This document shows positions 1 to 8,433 of a DNA stretch of 64,000 nt, one piece after another (position 1 is the first letter of the stretch; every line of letters begins with the position of its first letter). The DNA comes from Caldilineaceae bacterium bin5. Its GTDB lineage: Bacteria; Chloroflexota; Anaerolineae; Caldilineales; Caldilineaceae. Position numbers and translations under genes: made by a program. Under the pieces are notes generated by a model, which searched no databases, had not been told where the DNA came from, and worked only from the letters and a program-made list of their open reading frames with translations. The stretch covers positions 1 to 64,000 of the forward strand of contig MPML01000011.1 in the NCBI GenBank assembly GCA_002238445.1. Reading direction: 5' to 3'.

Positions 1-266
1 GTAATGTTGTAGGCGTAGCCTTCATCCCTGAAGCGTTCAGCCATGGCCTCCGACAAAGGGAAAACAGTTGAGCTGCCTGCGGAAATGATATCACCCGTTA
101 CTTCCAGCGGATTCACTTCAGGCAGACTGTCACTCAAATCCGGCCCCGCCATCGTTCCACCTTCCGCGGCTGGTTCATCAACTGGGCCAGCCGCGTCGTC
201 CGAACCGCCGCATGCAGCCAGTACCATCGCAGCTATCAGCATCCACACAAACAATACACGACCCAT
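1..266 (-). CDS. pstS: PstS-like phosphate-binding lipoprotein, N-terminal part
   Basis: This is the start of a gene that runs off the left edge; about 88 residues are visible. The first residues form a lipoprotein signal peptide with lipobox LAAC and the lipidated Cys at residue 19, followed by an acidic, small-residue linker. At about residue 58 comes ISAGSSTVFPLSEAMAERF, which matches the phosphate-binding 'GSSTVxPxxEAMAExF' signature of PstS. The protein would capture phosphate outside the membrane for the PstCAB importer. The ATG is preceded by AAGGAGGAG at good spacing. phoB and phoR lie upstream on the same strand, and a Pho-box-like array lies about 175 bases before the start, which supports the call. 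PstC, PstA and PstB would be expected beyond the window. Confidence 0.85.
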   Translation of the reverse strand, partial: MGRVLFVWMLIAAMVLAACGGSDDAAGPVDEPAAEGGTMAGPDLSDSLPEVNPLEVTGDIISAGSSTVFPLSEAMAERFRDEGYAYNI

Positions 267-354
267 CTGAACTCCTCCTTGAGAAACTGTTGTGTCTGAG
301 ATTCGATTTCGCATAGCATCCCGCGCAGACCATCGGCCCGCGCATCTGAATCCT

Positions 355-388
355 GTGAGCGAAGGAAAGCATGCTGGACTTCGCTCAC
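355..388 (-). promoter_or_regulatory. Perfect 10 bp inverted repeat in the pstS leader
   Basis: GTGAGCGAAG (355-364) and CTTCGCTCAC (379-388) are exact reverse complements separated by 14 bases. If transcription starts at the Pho-box-like array further upstream, this would form a stable hairpin in the pstS 5' untranslated region about 90 bases before the start codon. It could be an attenuator, an mRNA stabiliser or a protein site. No U-tract follows it in either direction, so it is not an obvious terminator. Confidence 0.6.
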
Positions 389-439
389 TTGCCACAATCT
401 TAGTTCCTCCAGGTAAATGCCTTGTGATGAAACCGATCT

Positions 440-488
440 CCGGCGTTAATATCCCTTAATAGGTATGTTAAGAACTGCTTAACGCCGG
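440..488 (-). promoter_or_regulatory. Pho-box-like TTAA direct repeats inside a perfect palindrome
   Basis: Four TTAA tetramers start at 446, 456, 468 and 479, a spacing of 10, 12 and 11 bases, close to one helical turn. PhoB/PhoP-type regulators bind direct repeats with about 11 bp periodicity, and TTAAC-like cores are known for PhoP/PhoB in Gram-positives and cyanobacteria. The ends are CCGGCGTTAA (440-449) and TTAACGCCGG (479-488), a perfect 10 bp inverted repeat. The site lies upstream of pstS on its coding strand and close to phoB/phoR. PhoB binding is inferred from these facts. Confidence 0.6.
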
Positions 489-547
489 TCGCTCGCCTCA
501 TTTGCCAAGCCGCGAACCTGTAATATTCCTGACGATGCCTCCTTCCG

Positions 548-700
548 TGCCGCCCAAACCTGAAGCCCTTTTTACCCCGCTCCACTTGTATCTGACCGCC
601 GCCCGCCGCTCCCCCCTCCCGTCCCCCCAAACCCCAAACCCCTTTTCCCCCCCCTCCACTTGTCTCTGCCCCCCCCCCGCCGCTCGAAGAAGAATCCCTG
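548..700. repeat. C-rich tract with a ~72 bp duplication; G-quadruplex motif on minus strand
   Basis: Two similar pyrimidine-rich segments follow each other. Both contain CTCCACTTGTnTCTG followed by a run of C and CGCCGCTC, starting near 578 and 651. On the minus strand the second segment reads as G-runs separated by short spacers (GGGGTTTGGGGTTTGGGGGG), which meets the usual four-run G-quadruplex definition several times over. The tract separates phoR from pstS and seems to be inserted into the left half of the decayed MITE copy that follows. Several long open frames cross it, but all have low-complexity Gly/Pro/Arg translations and are not genes. Confidence 0.65.
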
Positions 701-724
701 TCTCGTATCTATACCCTTTCTTTG

Positions 725-941
725 CATCTGGGCGGTCGGGCCTTCGGCCCTCCCTTGTGCAGGGGCTGCGCCCCCGCCACCCCCCCCTCCAAAACCAGCG
801 CTCACCGACCATAGCTGCGCATTCCGGCAGCCCCGCTTCACCACCCCGACTGCCGCTAACCGAATAGCCGCCCGAGAACCTTACTGGCCTCAAAGATGAA
901 GAGTTGGTCAAGACAGGTCCTGTATGCGGCTGAGTAGTTTC
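725..941. mobile_element. Decayed MITE copy (copy 1, right part)
   Basis: The segment shares its core with the copies at 22219-22503 and 28144-28427: GGGCGGTCGG, a short hairpin, TCCCTTGTGCAGGGGCTGCG, a C run, and CCGACC closing an outer stem. It ends with TGCGGCTGAGTAGTTTC, the same right terminal repeat as the other copies. In the first hairpin the stem is GGGCC/GGCCC around TTC, whereas the other copies have GGCCGC/GCGGCC, so pairing is kept while sequence changed. A matching left end is not clear. A weak similarity near 506-535 (AAGCCGC, CCTGACGA) may be its remnant, split off by the C-rich insertion. Confidence 0.7.
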
Positions 942-1249
942 GTTTGTGCATATCGGAATAAGAGCTGAACGGATTCGATTTACCCGAAGTGCGGGAGCCG
1001 CAAATTGGGAACTGGCAACCGGCTCAAGAAGTGCAAATGCCAGTCCAAATGCTTAGCTTGAACTGACATGAGATATCTCCCGTCGCATACTAATAAACAA
1101 AATATACTTAAAGTTTCTCGCCGGTCTGTAGCTGGACTGACAGTCTACCTTCACCTGAAAATGAAAAACTGCATTAGGACCGATTCGATGCCTTTGGATT
1201 CACGCGCAACCCGAATCTATCGGATCACCTCTCTCGGCACTATCTTCTA

Positions 1250-1720
1250 ACCGTCCTGCTGGAATCTCTGTGGGCAGGCCTCGCTAGGTTTGATATCCCC
1301 TCTGCTGGAGCGCCTCCGTCCCGACGACCAATCGCGGTACGCCGGATAGGTTGCGAGGGGATTCCCTCCACCCTGGGTAGGGCCCCAAAATTACACATCG
1401 ACTGTATAATATCCGAAGCGAGACCCGCCGCAAAAAATGGCAGAGCAGTGTCGAAAATATCCAAGAGCAATTGGGGAAAGAGGAGCGTCCGTCGGCTTCA
1501 GAGGGAGCCCAAAACTGCATTTCGCTCTTGCAATTTCCGAGGGAGCTTCCCTCCGCAGAAGGATGGGCCGTGCAAAAAATACCAAGGGTGTCAAGCGAAT
1601 ATGGCGCGTCCCACCGTCCAAGCGCGGGCCCAAAATTACACATCGACTGTATAATTTTTCGAGCGATTTCCCTCCCCACAAGACAGCGCCTAAGCCCCGC
1701 CGGCAGAACAGCGGCAGGCC
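1250..1720. repeat. Degenerate ~123 bp tandem repeat array
   Basis: Blocks beginning CCCAAAA recur with the A-run starting at 1387, 1511 and 1632, a period of 124 and 121 bases. The first and third share ATTACACATCGACTGTATAA exactly; the middle one is diverged (CTGCATTTCGCTCTTGCAAT). Each is followed by CCGA/CGAG and TTCCCTCC-like words, and a partial unit precedes 1387. Short frames across the array encode repeating Cys/Phe/Trp-rich peptides, but none has a ribosome site or looks like a protein. The array sits in the phoR-pstS gap; the 220 bases after it and the stretch from 942 to 1249 show nothing I can name. Confidence 0.7.
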
Positions 1721-1941
1721 GGTAGCCAAGGCAGAAAAATGAGAGAACCCCAAAGAGGGCGTCAATTTGGTAAGCGAATGAGGAGACTGCGGGCGAGAAG
1801 GCTTCTGAGCCTCAGGAGGCCATCTGTGAAGGTGTGAATTAAATGCGGCTTCGAATCGGCCAGCGAATAGGTGGTCTGCCAGAAGAGAAGGAAATCCTGA
1901 GCAGAAGTAATGAAATGACCTATCGCAGGACTCCCGTGAAT

Positions 1942-3996
1942 CTAGCCTTCGCTTCGCGGCTGGGCGCCATTCTCAGCAACCGCAAGCGTAAACGAAAAAG
2001 TGCTGCCCCGATTCTCGATACTGTCAACCCAAATCTGGCCGCCGTGCGCCTGGACAATATGCTTCGCGATAGCAAGTCCCAACCCTGTTCCGCCCCCCGC
2101 GCGGGCCCGATCGGTCTTATAAAATCTCTCGAAAATGCGGTCCTTATCCTCAGCCGGGACGCCCATGCCGGTATCTGTTACCGAGACGGTAACCTGCTGG
2201 TCCCCATGATCGCTGCTCGCAGATATTCTGACCGATCCGCCCGCAGAGGAAAACTTCAAGGCATTGTGCACAAGATTCGTGACCACCTGGTGTATGCGTT
2301 CCGCATCCGCATATACGCGTGGTAATCGGGATGGCAAGTCGACAATCAGGTCGATATTCCCGCGTGCCGCCAGTGGCTGTATTCTCTCGACCGGTGTCAG
2401 CACTGTTTCGCTGACAGGGACAGGCCTGAAGCGGAACGGGACCTGGCCGGATTCGATGCGGGACAGCTCCAACAGCTCCTGCACCATCTGGGCGAGCGCA
2501 TCCACTTCAGTCTCGATACTGTCCAGAAAGCGCGGGCCCGCAGCCGGATCGTCAAGCGCGCCGTCGCGCAACGTTTCAGTCAGCGCCCGCAGCGATGCCA
2601 GTGGGGTCCGCAGTTCGTGGGAAATGTTGCTGACGAAATCGCGGCGCACACGCTCCAGCCGGTGTAGCTCAGTCATGTCCTGGAGCAACACCATGTAGGC
2701 GCCGCTGCCACCGGCCACAAAGGGGAGCGCAATTACTCGCACTGTCCGGTGTCCCCACTGAAAAATGTCCTCTGTCTGCCTGCCGTCATCGCGGCAGGCC
2801 TGCCACGTCTCTACAATGCGGTGATCCCTAACGATCTGGGCCAGTGGCTGTCCCCGTAGCCTCTCGGTGATGAGATCTGAAACAGGGGTTCTCGAATCAA
2901 AGAAGCGAGAGGAATTCGTACCGCTTATGAATGAGTCTCCATCTCTCTTTTCCTCCTCCAATCCGCCTGTCCCAGATGGAAAACTCCCCGTCTGATTCTC
3001 TATGCCCACCATGCGTGCCGCAACCAGATTGCAGCGCCGAACGCGCCCCTCGCCGTCCAGAATGAACACGCCGTCGACAAGATTGTTGAGAACCGAGGTC
3101 AGCCGTTCGCGTTCGCGAGATACCGAGGCAACCTGCGCCTCCAGCCGGTCTCTCATACGATTGAAAATCCTTGCAAGCTGCCCCGCCTCTTCCGAACCTC
3201 GCGGCTCGATGCGCGCGCCTAGCTCCCCTTGCGCCAGTCTTGCCGCAACCTCGATCAAGTGCCGGAAGGGGCGAGCCGTCCCTTCAGCCAGCAAATAAGA
3301 GATCCCAGCGCCCGCCGCCAGCGCAAGAATCATGGCAACCAAAATTACCCTGTGTAGCGGAGAGAGCACTGCCAGAACATCTGATCGCGGCATTGCCACC
3401 CGCAAGACGCCTAACGCCTCGCCCGACTGGCCGGAATCTGCGCTGGTAGACTGGCCTGGTCGGAACGTAATCGGCGCGGCGGCATAAATCATCTCGAATC
3501 CAAGCGCTCGACTCACGCGAATTGAGTACCCCGAAGCAGCCGCCAAAGCGTCCTGTACTTCCAGCTGGTCCGCCTGATTACCAATCATGAGGGGATCGAC
3601 CTGCGAGTCCGCCAGTACCATCCCATCAGCCAGCATGACTGTCACGCGCGCGTCCAGCTGAGCGCTCCACTCGTTCACAAGCCGAACCAGTTCAATGTCG
3701 CCCGCTTGCCAGCGCGACTCAGCCAGCCCCGCGCTCAATCCAATGTCGTTCGACAGCAACAGAGCGTCCGCCGTCAAGCGCTCACGCAGTTGCTCCAGAT
3801 AATACTGTCTGAATTGTGAAAGGGAAAAGAAATAGAGGCCAGCCAGGATGGCTGCGGTCAGGATGGCCAACGGCACTGCGATTCGCCAGCGGATCGAGCG
3901 AAACTCAAGCATTTGTTGTGGTGGGTACGCCTTGGCACCCAGAGCTGTTCGAAAGGAAAAATTTCCAGAATCGGGACGGGTACCCTCAGTCGTCAA
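1942..3996 (-). CDS. phoR: PhoR-type sensor histidine kinase
   Basis: This is a membrane histidine kinase of 684 codons. It has a transmembrane segment at about residues 39-59, an extracytoplasmic region of about 155 residues, a second membrane segment near 216-236, HAMP (238-290), a PAS-like region (300-440), HisKA with phospho-acceptor His460 in [10 protein letters not shown], and HATPase with N box [11 protein letters not shown] and glycine boxes DTGMGVP and [10 protein letters not shown]. It should phosphorylate the response regulator encoded just upstream. The reading frame opens with a TTG that overlaps the end of phoB by 11 bases; the first ATG is at 3912 (residue 29). Neither has a clear ribosome site, so translational coupling to phoB is likely. 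The HAMP-PAS-HisKA order and pstS nearby suggest phosphate sensing. A general envelope-sensing kinase is the alternative. Confidence 0.88.
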   Translation of the reverse strand: MTTEGTRPDSGNFSFRTALGAKAYPPQQMLEFRSIRWRIAVPLAILTAAILAGLYFFSLSQFRQYYLEQLRERLTADALLLSNDIGLSAGLAESRWQAGDIELVRLVNEWSAQLDARVTVMLADGMVLADSQVDPLMIGNQADQLEVQDALAAASGYSIRVSRALGFEMIYAAAPITFRPGQSTSADSGQSGEALGVLRVAMPRSDVLAVLSPLHRVILVAMILALAAGAGISYLLAEGTARPFRHLIEVAARLAQGELGARIEPRGSEEAGQLARIFNRMRDRLEAQVASVSRERERLTSVLNNLVDGVFILDGEGRVRRCNLVAARMVGIENQTGSFPSGTGGLEEEKRDGDSFISGTNSSRFFDSRTPVSDLITERLRGQPLAQIVRDHRIVETWQACRDDGRQTEDIFQWGHRTVRVIALPFVAGGSGAYMVLLQDMTELHRLERVRRDFVSNISHELRTPLASLRALTETLRDGALDDPAAGPRFLDSIETEVDALAQMVQELLELSRIESGQVPFRFRPVPVSETVLTPVERIQPLAARGNIDLIVDLPSRLPRVYADAERIHQVVTNLVHNALKFSSAGGSVRISASSDHGDQQVTVSVTDTGMGVPAEDKDRIFERFYKTDRARAGGGTGLGLAIAKHIVQAHGGQIWVDSIENRGSTFSFTLAVAENGAQPRSEG

Positions 3997-4711
3997 AACG
4001 GTAACCGAATCCCCGTATTGTCAGAATACGTTTTGGATTAGCCGGATCAATTTCAATCTTTTCTCGTAGCCAGCGAACATGAACGTCTACAGTGCGGCTG
4101 CCGCCGGCAAAATCCCATCCCCACACCCGTTCGAGTATCAGGCTTCGCCCCAGGGCAACGCCCCTGTTGCGCGCCAGAAACAAGAGCAACTCAAACTCTT
4201 TTGGCTTTAGCGCCAGTACTTCACTGTCGAGCCGAATCTCGCGTCGGCTTTCATCTATTACCAGATCGCCGAATGAAAAGACTGTGTCTTTTTCGCTCGC
4301 CGCCTGAACAGCCTGACCCGCATTTTCCATCTCTTCACGCAACAATCGAACTCGGCGCAAGTGGGCCTTTACACGCGCCAGGAGCTCCCGCATGCTGAAA
4401 GGTTTTGTCAGATAGTCGTCTGCGCCAACTTCAAGGCCAACAATCTTGTCTACTTCCTCATCCCTTGCCGTCAACATCAGAATCGGCACGCTCATCTCCT
4501 GCCGCAGAATTCGGCAGATTTCGAAGCCGTCCAGACCTGGTAACATCACGTCCAAAATGACCAGGTCCGGCTTTTCTTCTCTCGCCGTCGGCAACGCTTG
4601 CACGCCATCCGTGGCAGTGACAACGTCATACCCCTGCCCTCGCAAACTGTACTTCAAAGTGTCCAACAGCGTCGGTTCGTCCTCAACAATCAGCACCTTC
4701 GACTTGTCCAA
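3986..4711 (-). CDS. phoB: PhoB/OmpR-family response regulator
   Basis: The receiver domain (residues 5-120) has the acidic pair ED at 10-11, phospho-acceptor Asp54 in VILDVMLPG, Thr in MLTARD and Lys in [11 protein letters not shown] winged-helix DNA-binding domain follows, with the [14 protein letters not shown] recognition helix and a GFGYRF ending. This is the OmpR/PhoB layout at its normal length (241 residues). I start it at a TTG, 10 bases after GGAGG, because the upstream in-frame extension to 4798 has no ribosome site and is not conserved receiver sequence. phoR follows and overlaps its 3' end. The Pho assignment rests on the partner kinase and on pstS with a TTAA repeat array downstream. 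Confidence 0.87.
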   Translation of the reverse strand: MDKSKVLIVEDEPTLLDTLKYSLRGQGYDVVTATDGVQALPTAREEKPDLVILDVMLPGLDGFEICRILRQEMSVPILMLTARDEEVDKIVGLEVGADDYLTKPFSMRELLARVKAHLRRVRLLREEMENAGQAVQAASEKDTVFSFGDLVIDESRREIRLDSEVLALKPKEFELLLFLARNRGVALGRSLILERVWGWDFAGGSRTVDVHVRWLREKIEIDPANPKRILTIRGFGYRFDD

Positions 4712-4828
4712 GTGGTGAGCCCCTCCTTTGTCTCTATGAATGTTGCCTAAGTGACTCTTGCGAACCTCTCCCACTTTTCTCCCAATAAGCCAGACCATCC
4801 TGCCGGCCTCTGCTCACCCGCAAAGATA

Positions 4829-6520
4829 CTACTGCAGTACCACGGTCTCGCGCAAGGTTCCGGCGCGGTCACTGAGGACGTGCACTTGAATTATGTCGCC
4901 TGGCGCGCCTCGCAATATCCACTCCCTCCATGCTCGGTTGTCGGTCGGGCTCGCCGCGTACATCGTGCTGACCGCAAGCCTGTTGCTGCGCCCCTCCAGA
5001 TGTCCCAACTCGGTCTTTGCCTTGCCGCTGACCAACTGGACGCCTTGCGGCAGGTCCAGCTCGGCGCGAACAGGGCGCGCCGCATTGCGTGTACGCCCTT
5101 GCGCGCTCGTATAAGTTGGCAGGAAACCGCTGTTCTCGACGACCAGCCGCAGGCGATAATCCCCTTCACCCGTGAGTCGCTCCGATTCCAAGGTATGCAG
5201 CCTCAAACGCGGCAACATGTCCGCCAGCGTCAAAGCGTATGCCGTATTAAACGCCGCCTCCTCGCCCATGATGCTGCGCGGCGGATTGCGCCACGTGTAC
5301 ATCCGGTCGTAGCCGCCAATCTCTATCGGACCTAACTGCGGATGCTCAAATGGATACCACTCCACCAGCGGCGGTCCATCTCCATTCTCCTCCAGCCATT
5401 TAAGGATTTTCAAGTCATCCTCATGCGGGTGTTTGCGAACCCACTCGATGAAATCCCTGTCCTTCACGCCAGCCCTGCCCGGCAGGTCCCAAAGTTCAAT
5501 CGTGAACGAAAACATGCCCAAATAATCATAAACCCAGTCGTCAAATGCACCCGTCGTCACTTCCTTGGGGTGATAGCGAAAGTCATGAAAGACTGATATA
5601 CAGGGATAGCCGGTAATGTCCTTTCCCCGCTCGCCCATAAGCTCAAACACCCAAAGGTCGTTCGTCTCCATCTTTTCATCGGGCTTCGTGCTGAAAGGCC
5701 GCAGGATGATGCCTCCCTGCGTATGGTATGTGAGCGCCACACTAATATTGTTGTGCCCACTGATAAAGGCGACCGCCGCGCGTATTTCCTTTTCCGACAC
5801 TGGATACGGCCCCGAGCCGGCCTGCGTGGACTCCGGTTGCCATTCAAACGGGAAATTGCGGTTGAAGTCGAGCCCCTGCAACGGCCTGGCCAACTTGATT
5901 TCCAAGCCGTCGAACTCTTCAAGTCTGCCCTCTGGCAAGAGCCTGTAAAATTCGCCCTCATGCTCGTCGGGCCCGCGTTTCTCCATCAGACGGTTGTCCA
6001 GCGAACTGACTTTCCAATCACCATTTGGATCGCGTAAACGCATCTGCAACAACCGGCCGTCACCGTCGATGTCCTCGTCATGCAGTCCTGCCAACTTCTC
6101 GGCATAGGGATATGGACGCGTGCCGGATCGGACATACTGCGGACTATCGGCCAGCGCCAACGCCGCCCCGTCCGGATTCAACCGCGGCACAATGTAGAAT
6201 GCAGCGTCGTCCAGCAGCCGCGTGCAACGCGAGTCGCTGCCATGTCCGGACAACAAAGTGTGGGCCGCGTGCAGCGCTACCGTCGTGCCTGCCACCTCCT
6301 CGGCATGAATATTTGCGTCTATCCAGATGGCCGGTTTGTCCTCGTCCGTGCCAGTATTCCTATTGGTCAAAGTAAGCAAGAGGATCGCCCTGCCCTCATG
6401 ACTCTTGCCCAATTCCGTCACAGTAGCCAGTTGAGGAAACTCCTCCGCCCAGGCATTTAGTACGGAGGCGACCTCGTCGTTACTGAAATAGTGGTTAAAG
6501 TCCACGGTCTTCACGTCCAT
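4829..6520 (-). CDS. M14-family zinc carboxypeptidase
   Basis: A 563-residue metallocarboxypeptidase without a signal peptide. The zinc ligands are visible as His72 and Glu75 in NIHAEEVAGT and a later His in ALTYHTQGG; the catalytic Glu lies in FTIELWDLPG. Arg and Asn of FNRNFPFEW match the substrate-carboxylate-binding region. About 150 extra residues after the catalytic domain look like a beta-rich C-terminal domain (RLVVENSGFLPTYTS), as in larger bacterial M14 proteins. It should remove C-terminal residues from peptides in the cytoplasm. The M20 peptidase gene lies 62 bases upstream on the same strand, so the two probably act together on imported peptides. Confidence 0.88.
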   Translation of the reverse strand: MDVKTVDFNHYFSNDEVASVLNAWAEEFPQLATVTELGKSHEGRAILLLTLTNRNTGTDEDKPAIWIDANIHAEEVAGTTVALHAAHTLLSGHGSDSRCTRLLDDAAFYIVPRLNPDGAALALADSPQYVRSGTRPYPYAEKLAGLHDEDIDGDGRLLQMRLRDPNGDWKVSSLDNRLMEKRGPDEHEGEFYRLLPEGRLEEFDGLEIKLARPLQGLDFNRNFPFEWQPESTQAGSGPYPVSEKEIRAAVAFISGHNNISVALTYHTQGGIILRPFSTKPDEKMETNDLWVFELMGERGKDITGYPCISVFHDFRYHPKEVTTGAFDDWVYDYLGMFSFTIELWDLPGRAGVKDRDFIEWVRKHPHEDDLKILKWLEENGDGPPLVEWYPFEHPQLGPIEIGGYDRMYTWRNPPRSIMGEEAAFNTAYALTLADMLPRLRLHTLESERLTGEGDYRLRLVVENSGFLPTYTSAQGRTRNAARPVRAELDLPQGVQLVSGKAKTELGHLEGRSNRLAVSTMYAASPTDNRAWREWILRGAPGDIIQVHVLSDRAGTLRETVVLQ

Positions 6521-6582
6521 AACAAAGCTCGTATCTGCCGTCTCACCAGAGTTTTCCCTTCATTGCCGAAGTAAAAGCCCGA

Positions 6583-7743
6583 TTAAGAATTTAGCTCCAT
6601 CAGCAGAGCAGTCAAAAGCGCCGCCCGTTCGCCTATCTTGTCCACTTCAATATGTTCATGGTCAGCATGAGCCCCGTGCCCCGGGATTCCCAGACCGTCC
6701 AGGGTAGGTACCCCCAGGGCTCCGGTCAGGTTGCCGTCACTGCCGCCCCCCGTCCCGGCCTCCTCTAATTCCAAGCCGAGCGTTCGCCCAACCTCCTGCG
6801 CCTGTTCGAATAGTGCGCCCGTGACCGTCCTCTCCAACGGAGGACGGTTCTCACCACCGGTCACCTCCAACGCAACGCCGTCTACCATCGGCTCAAGATC
6901 CATAATCGCTGCATTTACCCGCGCCATCTCTGCCGCAGTCCACGCCCGCACATCTATCTTCGCCTCCGCCTGCGCCGCCACAACGTTGGAACGCGTCCCC
7001 GCCGCCACCACGCCCACATTGACCGTTGTTCCTTCCTCCAGATCGGTCAAGCTGTGCAGAGCCAGGACCTGGTGCGCCAATTCCTGAATTGCGCTGATGC
7101 CCTTTTCCGGCTCGACACCTGCGTGCGCCGCCCGCCCGGTTATCTCCAAGGCAAAGTGTGCGCCGCCTTTGCGCGTCGTTTTAAGCTTTCCGCCAGGCAG
7201 CGGCGGCTCCATCACCAGGACATAAGCGGCGCCGCGCGCCTCCTCTTCTATCAGCTTCCTCGAAGTCTGGCTGCCAACCTCCTCGTCTGAAGTAACAAGA
7301 ACTGTCACGGGACGCGGCAGCCGAAGGTTCAGGCTCTTCACGCCCCGCAATACATACTCCACCAAGGCCAGGCTCGACTGCATATCGAAGATGCCGGGGC
7401 CATATGCCCATCCCTGGTCATCAACACGAAACGGGTGCGTGTCCAACGAACCAACCGGCCAGACAGTGTCATAATGGCACAGGATCAGCGCCGGCGCCGC
7501 GCCAGTCTTCTCGACATGCGCCGCTTGTTCGAAACGGGCGCGAATGTGGTTGCCGCGTCCCTCGTTCTGGACAATTTCCGTGTCCAGCCCCGCAGCGGCG
7601 TAACGGTCGGAAAGTCGGGCGGCGAAACTGTCCAGGCGGCCCTTCTCGTCCGTTGGCGTCTCCTCTCTTACCAACTCTCCGATCGTTTCCAGGATCTGCT
7701 GCTGCTGATCCTCATAGAAGGAAATCAAATTTCGGGGATACAT
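6583..7743 (-). CDS. M20-family metallopeptidase (CPG2-like)
   Basis: A 386-residue dinuclear zinc peptidase resembling glutamate carboxypeptidase and ArgE/DapE enzymes. Metal and catalytic residues are visible: His-x-Asp in LCHYDTVWPVG, Asp in GPGIFDMQSS, the Glu-Glu pair in TSDEEVGSQ, Glu in VMEPPLPGG and the last His in GAHADHEHI. The dimerisation domain lies between, beginning with KGGAHFALEITGRAAHAG. I start at the ATG with GGAG eight bases upstream; the frame extends to 7797 without a ribosome site. It probably trims N-acyl or C-terminal amino acids, next to the M14 gene downstream. The exact substrate cannot be read from sequence. Confidence 0.88.
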   Translation of the reverse strand: MYPRNLISFYEDQQQQILETIGELVREETPTDEKGRLDSFAARLSDRYAAAGLDTEIVQNEGRGNHIRARFEQAAHVEKTGAAPALILCHYDTVWPVGSLDTHPFRVDDQGWAYGPGIFDMQSSLALVEYVLRGVKSLNLRLPRPVTVLVTSDEEVGSQTSRKLIEEEARGAAYVLVMEPPLPGGKLKTTRKGGAHFALEITGRAAHAGVEPEKGISAIQELAHQVLALHSLTDLEEGTTVNVGVVAAGTRSNVVAAQAEAKIDVRAWTAAEMARVNAAIMDLEPMVDGVALEVTGGENRPPLERTVTGALFEQAQEVGRTLGLELEEAGTGGGSDGNLTGALGVPTLDGLGIPGHGAHADHEHIEVDKIGERAALLTALLMELNS

Positions 7744-7814
7744 TTCCAACTCCTGCAAAGCGATGGTTTCAAGTTCTGATATGGACCAAAATGACAATAA
7801 CGCAGCATCCTGTC

Positions 7815-8321
7815 CTAACGCCCGAATCCAAATTCAATGGCGCTGAAAAAGAGCGGGATCATTATCACAAAACCGGCCAAAATTGCGCCGATTTCCAGGT
7901 AGACCCAGCCCTGCGCAACCCGCAGAATGACACGTCTGCCATCGGTTACGGCTCGCTCTTTAGTACTGAATTCGTATCTGACGCTAGGTAACTCTTGAGG
8001 ACGTACGGTTTCCCTGGGCAGCACATCCCAGCCAGCCTGCTGAAACATGCGCGGAAACGAAGTAACCAGGCGGTGCGCGCCATATCCAAAGGGAAACAGT
8101 ATCAACAAACCGAAGGACAGTACACCCAAAACAATCTCAATCGGCCGCGACTGAATCGGGCTTAAGATTCTGAACAGATCTATCCATAACCAGCCGGAAA
8201 AACCAATCCCTGGCGCCGACAAAATCCAGTGGCCCCATCCTCCGGCTCGGGGTGTGGCTTCGACAAGATCGGCCTTCACTTGTCGTCTCAGCTTTTTCTT
8301 CGTTTCGACATCGGATGTCAC
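7815..8321 (-). CDS. Small membrane protein of unknown function
   Basis: I do not recognise this 168-residue protein. It starts with a charged, Lys-rich cytoplasmic stretch (about residues 1-25). Hydrophobic segments follow near 34-50 (ILSAPGIGFSGWLWIDL), 63-82 (IVLGVLSFGLLILFPFGYGA) and 140-165 (VYLEIGAILAGFVIMIPLFF), suggesting two or three membrane passes. A polar, Arg/Glu-rich loop of about 50 residues lies between. It ends 71 bases upstream of the M20 peptidase start on the same strand, so it may be co-transcribed with the peptidases. Confidence 0.7.
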   Translation of the reverse strand: MTSDVETKKKLRRQVKADLVEATPRAGGWGHWILSAPGIGFSGWLWIDLFRILSPIQSRPIEIVLGVLSFGLLILFPFGYGAHRLVTSFPRMFQQAGWDVLPRETVRPQELPSVRYEFSTKERAVTDGRRVILRVAQGWVYLEIGAILAGFVIMIPLFFSAIEFGFGR

Positions 8322-8433
8322 CGCTGCACTCCTTCTGCCTCGGTTGTGCTTCTACCGCCTATCCTGAGCAAACTCGGAAGTCATGGAGCAGTACTAAACC
8401 GAATGTGTCGTGAGTCGACATGCTGGGCGGCGC

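Noticed and set aside
502..911. Long open frames on both strands across the C-rich tract
   Set aside because: They come from low-complexity GC-rich sequence and MITE DNA; translations are Pro/Arg/Gly runs without ribosome sites.
985..1055. Plus-strand YPKCGSRKLG...KCKCQSKC peptide resembling a transposase zinc ribbon
   Set aside because: Only about 28 codons between stops, no second domain and no terminal repeats of its own; could be chance.
1284..1765. Minus-strand frames encoding repeated Cys/Phe/Trp peptides
   Set aside because: They mirror the ~123 bp DNA tandem repeat in several frames at once and lack ribosome sites.
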